Origin: an uncultured Chitinophagaceae bacterium
GTDB lineage: Bacteria > Bacteroidota > Bacteroidia > Chitinophagales > Chitinophagaceae
Assembly (NCBI GenBank): GCA_903883945.1
Contig: CAISCV010000051.1
Span: 1-64,000 of the forward strand
DNA: 64,000 nucleotides
Direction: 5' to 3'
A model generated the notes under the pieces. The model made no database searches. It was not told the DNA's origin and saw only the letters and a program-made list of their open reading frames with translations. How positions within the stretch are numbered: position 1 is the first letter of the stretch; every line of letters starts with the position of its first letter. Shown one piece after another: positions 60,229-64,000 of this stretch. Position numbers and translations under genes: made by a program.

Positions 60229-61515
60229 TTAGAAAATTAATTGAATTGCAAGATTGCCTGTAAGCATCTTCTTTAGTAGTACCGAATTATTGTCTTGAAT
60301 ATAGTTTACATTCAAACCAATTTTTAATGCATTACCACTTAAATATTTATTGATACCTCCTGTAAACCAGGTTTGATTGTGTACTAACGAAGTAGCTATA
60401 TAATTTTCAGGAGTTATATGAGCATACCTAACATTGAATGCCCATCCATCTGTATTAATATAAGAACCTTGTACATTAAATGCACTACCCGTATTATAAA
60501 GAGAACTTGCAATTTGTGTAGTTAATTGTTTTGTACCAATTGCATTGGTATATAAGTTTTTTCCAGCTATTGTTCCGTTTATGTATTCACCAACCAATGC
60601 AAAACCATTGCATTTAAAGATGGCATCCGCAACTAGTTTTCTATAGTTTGCACCAGTAGCTACTCCCCCCTTATAAATACTTGCAATAACACCATTGTCT
60701 GAACCTATAGGGCTATTTGCCTGAACATTATAACTGCCAGCAACTCCAATAGACAATTTTGGTTTAGGCTCTCTGTAAATATCATCTGCAACAAATGCCC
60801 CATTCTTTTTGAAATCACCTAAAGGCATCACATCAATACGACCTCCATACTTAAATCCGGGGGCAGATTGTGTTACAAAGAAATTTTGTCCTTTGCCTGT
60901 TGTAATAGAAACAGATGGATAGATACGCCATTTGTTGAGGTTAAAGTTTGTTTCGAAGAAGATACCACCTTCCCTTGTAGACCCTACAAAGTTTTGCATC
61001 AATCCACCATAAACAATCCCATCGTTTGATTTTCCTGCAATAGATTGAGCCATAACAGAAGCATATCTTTCATCTGCCATTGCTAACCTGTTGTTGGTGT
61101 TGGTTTGTCTTTGACCTAAGGTTAATTTACCATGATTATTTAAAACCGATATACCAACCCAACCCTCTAAAAGGCCTGATGAACCTGTAAAATCATTTAT
61201 AACTCCTAAAGAAACTTTATCGCTAAGCCCTGATGCTGTGAAAGATATCCGGACTAAGTTTAATGACAATCTGTTTGTATTAGATTTACTGTTTGCTGAA
61301 TCCAACTGGTTAAATTGAAACCCAGATTGAATAGTAGATGCCAAATTAAAAGTTGCCCCTTCTCTTTTACCTAGTCTTAAAAAGGTTCCTTCTCCATTAA
61401 TATAAAGTAATGTAGAATCTTTAGGAACCAGTTTACTAACACTTTGTGCGCCAACTATAGTTGAAACCAATAGTAATGTACATACATAAATAAGATTCAT
61501 TCTTTTCGCAATCAT
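60229..61515 (-). CDS. Porin O/P-like outer-membrane barrel protein, copy 2
   Basis: 428 aa with signal sequence MNLIYVCTLLLVSTIVGAQ (start at 61515 or, six codons later, at 61500). Strands with alternating aromatic and polar residues (SLNLVRISFTASGLSDKVSL, GWVGISVLNNHGKLTLGQRQ) and the ending GNLAIQLIF support a 16-strand-type porin. It is a paralogue of the gene directly upstream (compare EPKPKLSIGVAGSYN here with EPTPKLVIGAVCSIN there). Ligand unknown. Confidence 0.8.
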   Translation of the reverse strand: MIAKRMNLIYVCTLLLVSTIVGAQSVSKLVPKDSTLLYINGEGTFLRLGKREGATFNLASTIQSGFQFNQLDSANSKSNTNRLSLNLVRISFTASGLSDKVSLGVINDFTGSSGLLEGWVGISVLNNHGKLTLGQRQTNTNNRLAMADERYASVMAQSIAGKSNDGIVYGGLMQNFVGSTREGGIFFETNFNLNKWRIYPSVSITTGKGQNFFVTQSAPGFKYGGRIDVMPLGDFKKNGAFVADDIYREPKPKLSIGVAGSYNVQANSPIGSDNGVIASIYKGGVATGANYRKLVADAIFKCNGFALVGEYINGTIAGKNLYTNAIGTKQLTTQIASSLYNTGSAFNVQGSYINTDGWAFNVRYAHITPENYIATSLVHNQTWFTGGINKYLSGNALKIGLNVNYIQDNNSVLLKKMLTGNLAIQLIF

Positions 61516-61526
61516 CGTTTTAAATT

Positions 61527-62849
61527 TTATAAATTAACACTAAACATTAGTTGACCAATACAAGTACCCTTTGTTGTTGTACTTTGTAAATCTGTTTGTA
61601 ATTGACTATAATCAAATTCAGCTTGTACTTTTAGATTATTTCCAGATAAGTACTTAGTTAGAACCACACTATAGTTTTTATTAAAGCTTGCAAATGAAGC
61701 AGTATACACATCGTTATTTAAAAAAGAATACCTACCACTCAAACTCCAGTTAGATTTAAAAAGATAACCCGCTTGAAAACTAAATCCAGTACCAAGGTTG
61801 AGATAAGACCTCACAGTTGAATCTATTTGATGTGAAGAAAGCCCGGTAAATGGAGTAAATGCACCAGAAACTTTATAAGAACCAGTAATACTTGTTGGAA
61901 CAACTGCAGAAGTATTTACAATATTACCCATTGAGTAGAACCCTCTATATTTAAACAGATAATCAAAGATGCACTTTGTGTATTCTGGCAAAACAATGTT
62001 CTGGTTAACATCTCCGTATAAATACCTTCCCCCGTTTACTCCAGCAGCTGAACTAGCGCCTTTATTAATACTACAAACAGCACCAATTACTAATTTCGGA
62101 GTTGGCTCTCTTTCTTCATCGATAGCACGTGCATCTCCACCGTGAGAAAAATCATCAAAAGGATAATAATCCAGACGCATACCATATTTAAGCCCCCCAT
62201 AGTTCTTTTGGAGTCCAGCCCTGCTTTCACCTGTTGTCAGCGATAAATAGGGTTTTAGAATTTGCCTGCCTCCAATGTTATATTTCCCTACATAACGAAT
62301 TCCATAGTCAAAAACTGCATCAAAGGCAGAAGAAGTTGCACTTCTGCTTATAAAATCTTGGTCTTCTCCTTCAATCCTTATCTCACGAGTATCGATATAG
62401 TCCGCCCTCAATCCGATGTTGAAAGTATGCGTTGGACTGGGACTATATTGTATTAGTGCCTCCTCCAATTCATTATTAAAAGATCTGGAACCTGTTGTAG
62501 CACTCGCATAATTACTCGAAAGATTTACCCTAGCATTAAAAGTTATGCTTTTATCAAAGATATTTCCTCTGATGGTTAACCTTGCCCTCTTATAGCTAAA
62601 ACCAGTATTGTTATTACTAAATCCATTGTTAGAACTATCTATAAATGCAGTCTGTATACTTTGGTTAAAAGTGATACGACCAACGGAAGAACGTATCAGT
62701 AGCCCCTCCCCTAATCTATAACTCTTTTGTAACCTTAAAATGTGCACATTACCAGAAACCGCAAGGGTAGAGTCAATCTCCTGTGCCATAATATTGTTTC
62801 CGAGCAAAAAGCCCACAATTGCAAATAATGCCATTCTCTTTCTCATCAT
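61527..62849 (-). CDS. Porin O/P-like outer-membrane barrel protein, copy 1
   Basis: 440 aa with signal peptide MMRKRMALFAIVGFLLGNNI-MAQ. Typical strands are ARLTIRGNIFDKSITFNARV, LEEALIQYSPSPTHTFNIGL and GMRLDYYPFDDFSHGGDARA; it ends TCIGQLMFSVNL. The loop with EREPTPKLVIGAV is shared with its paralogue. It is 32 bases after the symporter stop and 11 bases before the next porin, the second gene of the operon. Confidence 0.8.
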   Translation of the reverse strand: MMRKRMALFAIVGFLLGNNIMAQEIDSTLAVSGNVHILRLQKSYRLGEGLLIRSSVGRITFNQSIQTAFIDSSNNGFSNNNTGFSYKRARLTIRGNIFDKSITFNARVNLSSNYASATTGSRSFNNELEEALIQYSPSPTHTFNIGLRADYIDTREIRIEGEDQDFISRSATSSAFDAVFDYGIRYVGKYNIGGRQILKPYLSLTTGESRAGLQKNYGGLKYGMRLDYYPFDDFSHGGDARAIDEEREPTPKLVIGAVCSINKGASSAAGVNGGRYLYGDVNQNIVLPEYTKCIFDYLFKYRGFYSMGNIVNTSAVVPTSITGSYKVSGAFTPFTGLSSHQIDSTVRSYLNLGTGFSFQAGYLFKSNWSLSGRYSFLNNDVYTASFASFNKNYSVVLTKYLSGNNLKVQAEFDYSQLQTDLQSTTTKGTCIGQLMFSVNL

Positions 62850-62881
62850 GCTTTCTCAAATTAATCGTTAGAAATTATGTA

Positions 62882-64000
62882 CTATAAAGCCTTACTGATA
62901 GCTTCTTGTGTTAATGGAAAAACATTAGACTTTCTTGGTGTTTTCCCCTCAACAACGCTGTTATATATATCCATATCCAATAGGTTCTCATTTCTTGCTA
63001 TCACTACTGTAGCTACAGCGTTACTGATAGTATTTGTTATTGCCCTACCTTGACTCATAAAACGATCTATACCAATTAATAAAGCCAATCCTTCCACAGG
63101 TATTACTTTAATAGCAGCTAAACTAGAAGCTAACACCACAAATCCACTTCCCGAAATACCACCTGCTCCTTTACTGGTAACCATCAGTATACCAATGATA
63201 GTAACCTGTTGCCAGAAATCGAGCGGAACATTAAATACCTGAGCTATAAAAACGACAGCCATACTTAGGTAAATAGAAGTGCCATCCAAGTTAAAGCTAA
63301 ATCCAGCAGGTATAACCAATCCTACTACCGCAGGTGCACACCCTGCTTCTTCCATTTTATAAATCAGATTAGATAGTACAGATTCACTACTAAATGAACC
63401 CACCACAATTAGTATCTCTGCCTTAATAAAGGCTAGTAGTTTGAAGATATTCAACTTGTAGTACCACATCACCAACCCCAAAACAAGGAAAACGAAAATG
63501 GCAGCAGCCAGATAATAAGTAAGTAATAGTTTGCCTAAAACAATTAAAGTAGTAAATCCAAACTTACCAACGGTGTACATCATTCCACCGAAGGCACCTA
63601 GTGGACTCAACATGGTTATCATATTCAATATTTCAAACAATACCTTGTTTATCTTATCGAAAGTTACAACAACTGATTGACCAATTGCCCCTAACTTACC
63701 TAAGCCAATACCAAACAAGATAGAGAATACTAATACCTGCAAGATTTCTCCTTTAGCAAATGAATCAACAATATTGCTTGGGATGATATGCATGATAAAA
63801 TCGCTCCATTTTATATCCTTCCCAGATTGTACATAACCATCTATACTGCTTGTGGAGAGGTTTTGTGTAGAAACACCTGCTCCTGGATGCAGTAGATTTA
63901 CGACTACAATACCCAAAATCATGGCAACACCTGATGCTATCTGAAAATAAATGATTGCCTTCCCTCCTATTCTACCAGCCTCGCCCATATCGCCAGTGCC
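62882..64000 (-). CDS. Dicarboxylate/amino acid:cation symporter, N-terminus outside window
   Basis: The visible 372 residues are the main part of a DAACS (GltP/DctA-type) transporter, and the frame continues to the right edge (GTGDMGEAGRIGGKAIIYFQ). Family motifs include the re-entrant serine-rich hairpin (VGSFSSESVLSNLIYKMEEA), GFSFNLDGTSIYLSMAVVFI and the TSKGAGGISGSGFVVLASSL segment, followed by DRFMSQGRAITNTISNAVAT. It imports C4-dicarboxylates or acidic amino acids with H+ or Na+ across the inner membrane. It is the first visible gene of the porin-LTD-pckA operon. Substrate specificity is not readable. Confidence 0.93.
   Translation of the reverse strand, partial: GTGDMGEAGRIGGKAIIYFQIASGVAMILGIVVVNLLHPGAGVSTQNLSTSSIDGYVQSGKDIKWSDFIMHIIPSNIVDSFAKGEILQVLVFSILFGIGLGKLGAIGQSVVVTFDKINKVLFEILNMITMLSPLGAFGGMMYTVGKFGFTTLIVLGKLLLTYYLAAAIFVFLVLGLVMWYYKLNIFKLLAFIKAEILIVVGSFSSESVLSNLIYKMEEAGCAPAVVGLVIPAGFSFNLDGTSIYLSMAVVFIAQVFNVPLDFWQQVTIIGILMVTSKGAGGISGSGFVVLASSLAAIKVIPVEGLALLIGIDRFMSQGRAITNTISNAVATVVIARNENLLDMDIYNSVVEGKTPRKSNVFPLTQEAISKAL

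Overview
The window is 64 kb of low-GC DNA from a Bacteroidota chromosome, most likely a member of the Chitinophagaceae or a close relative. The reasons are: many secreted proteins with C-terminal type IX secretion (T9SS) sorting domains; TonB-dependent receptors with CarboxypepD-like N-termini; promoters of the TAnnTTTG (-7) type instead of TATAAT; very few Shine-Dalgarno sequences; a bacteroidal PurF with a short propeptide; a geranylgeranylglyceryl-phosphate-synthase-type protein; and PKD- and lamin-tail lipoproteins. No rRNA, tRNA, CRISPR, insertion sequence or prophage was recognised. The only mobile-like material is gene debris near 24.7 kb and 48.7-49.9 kb.

Layout. 1-9 kb: the start of a cut-off secreted gene, a T9SS protein, recA, a lone receiver protein, two cell-envelope genes and purH. 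9.2-11.6 kb: a strictly 22-bp-periodic repeat array, an unrecognised 234-aa protein and a membrane protein. 11.9-16 kb: a TonB-dependent receptor followed by a cytochrome-like choice-of-anchor-V T9SS protein. 16.5-24.6 kb: a surface-protein block with a 1670-aa internally duplicated T9SS protein, a tiny protein with a PID-CTERM-like tail, two further T9SS proteins with almost the same sorting domain, and an exosortase. 25.5-47.8 kb: mostly housekeeping and envelope genes (heparinase-like lyase, LpxD-like acyltransferase, glycosyltransferases, fabD, a purF homologue, kdsB, a YrdC-family tRNA-modification gene, GGGP synthase, a PolX homologue, rpmA-rplU, PKD lipoproteins, a PP2C phosphatase). 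A 21-bp repeat array lies at 37.6 kb. 48-52 kb: a J-domain protein, gene remnants around a second 21-bp array, and two pseudouridine synthases. 52-64 kb: a long minus-strand run of porins, two extracytoplasmic alpha/beta hydrolases, pckA, a lamin-tail lipoprotein, two more porins and a cut-off dicarboxylate/amino-acid:cation symporter.

The most unusual signal is a set of three intergenic arrays (9.44-9.70, 37.55-37.73 and 48.93-49.11 kb). Each is built from 8-11 units at an exact, indel-free period of 22, 21 and 21 bp. Each has its own palindromic core (GCACAC/GTGTGC; GGGYAWRCC; ACTGYWARCAGT). Two of them show an alternating, dimer-of-units higher order. The cores differ between loci but the architecture is the same, which suggests one process or one class of binding protein acting on several loci. 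A second theme is the co-location of an exosortase, a PID-CTERM-like mini-protein and T9SS cargo. A third is a promoter module with conserved spacing shared by the TonB-receptor operon and the giant surface-protein gene.

All assignments were made by reading the sequence; no database search was run.
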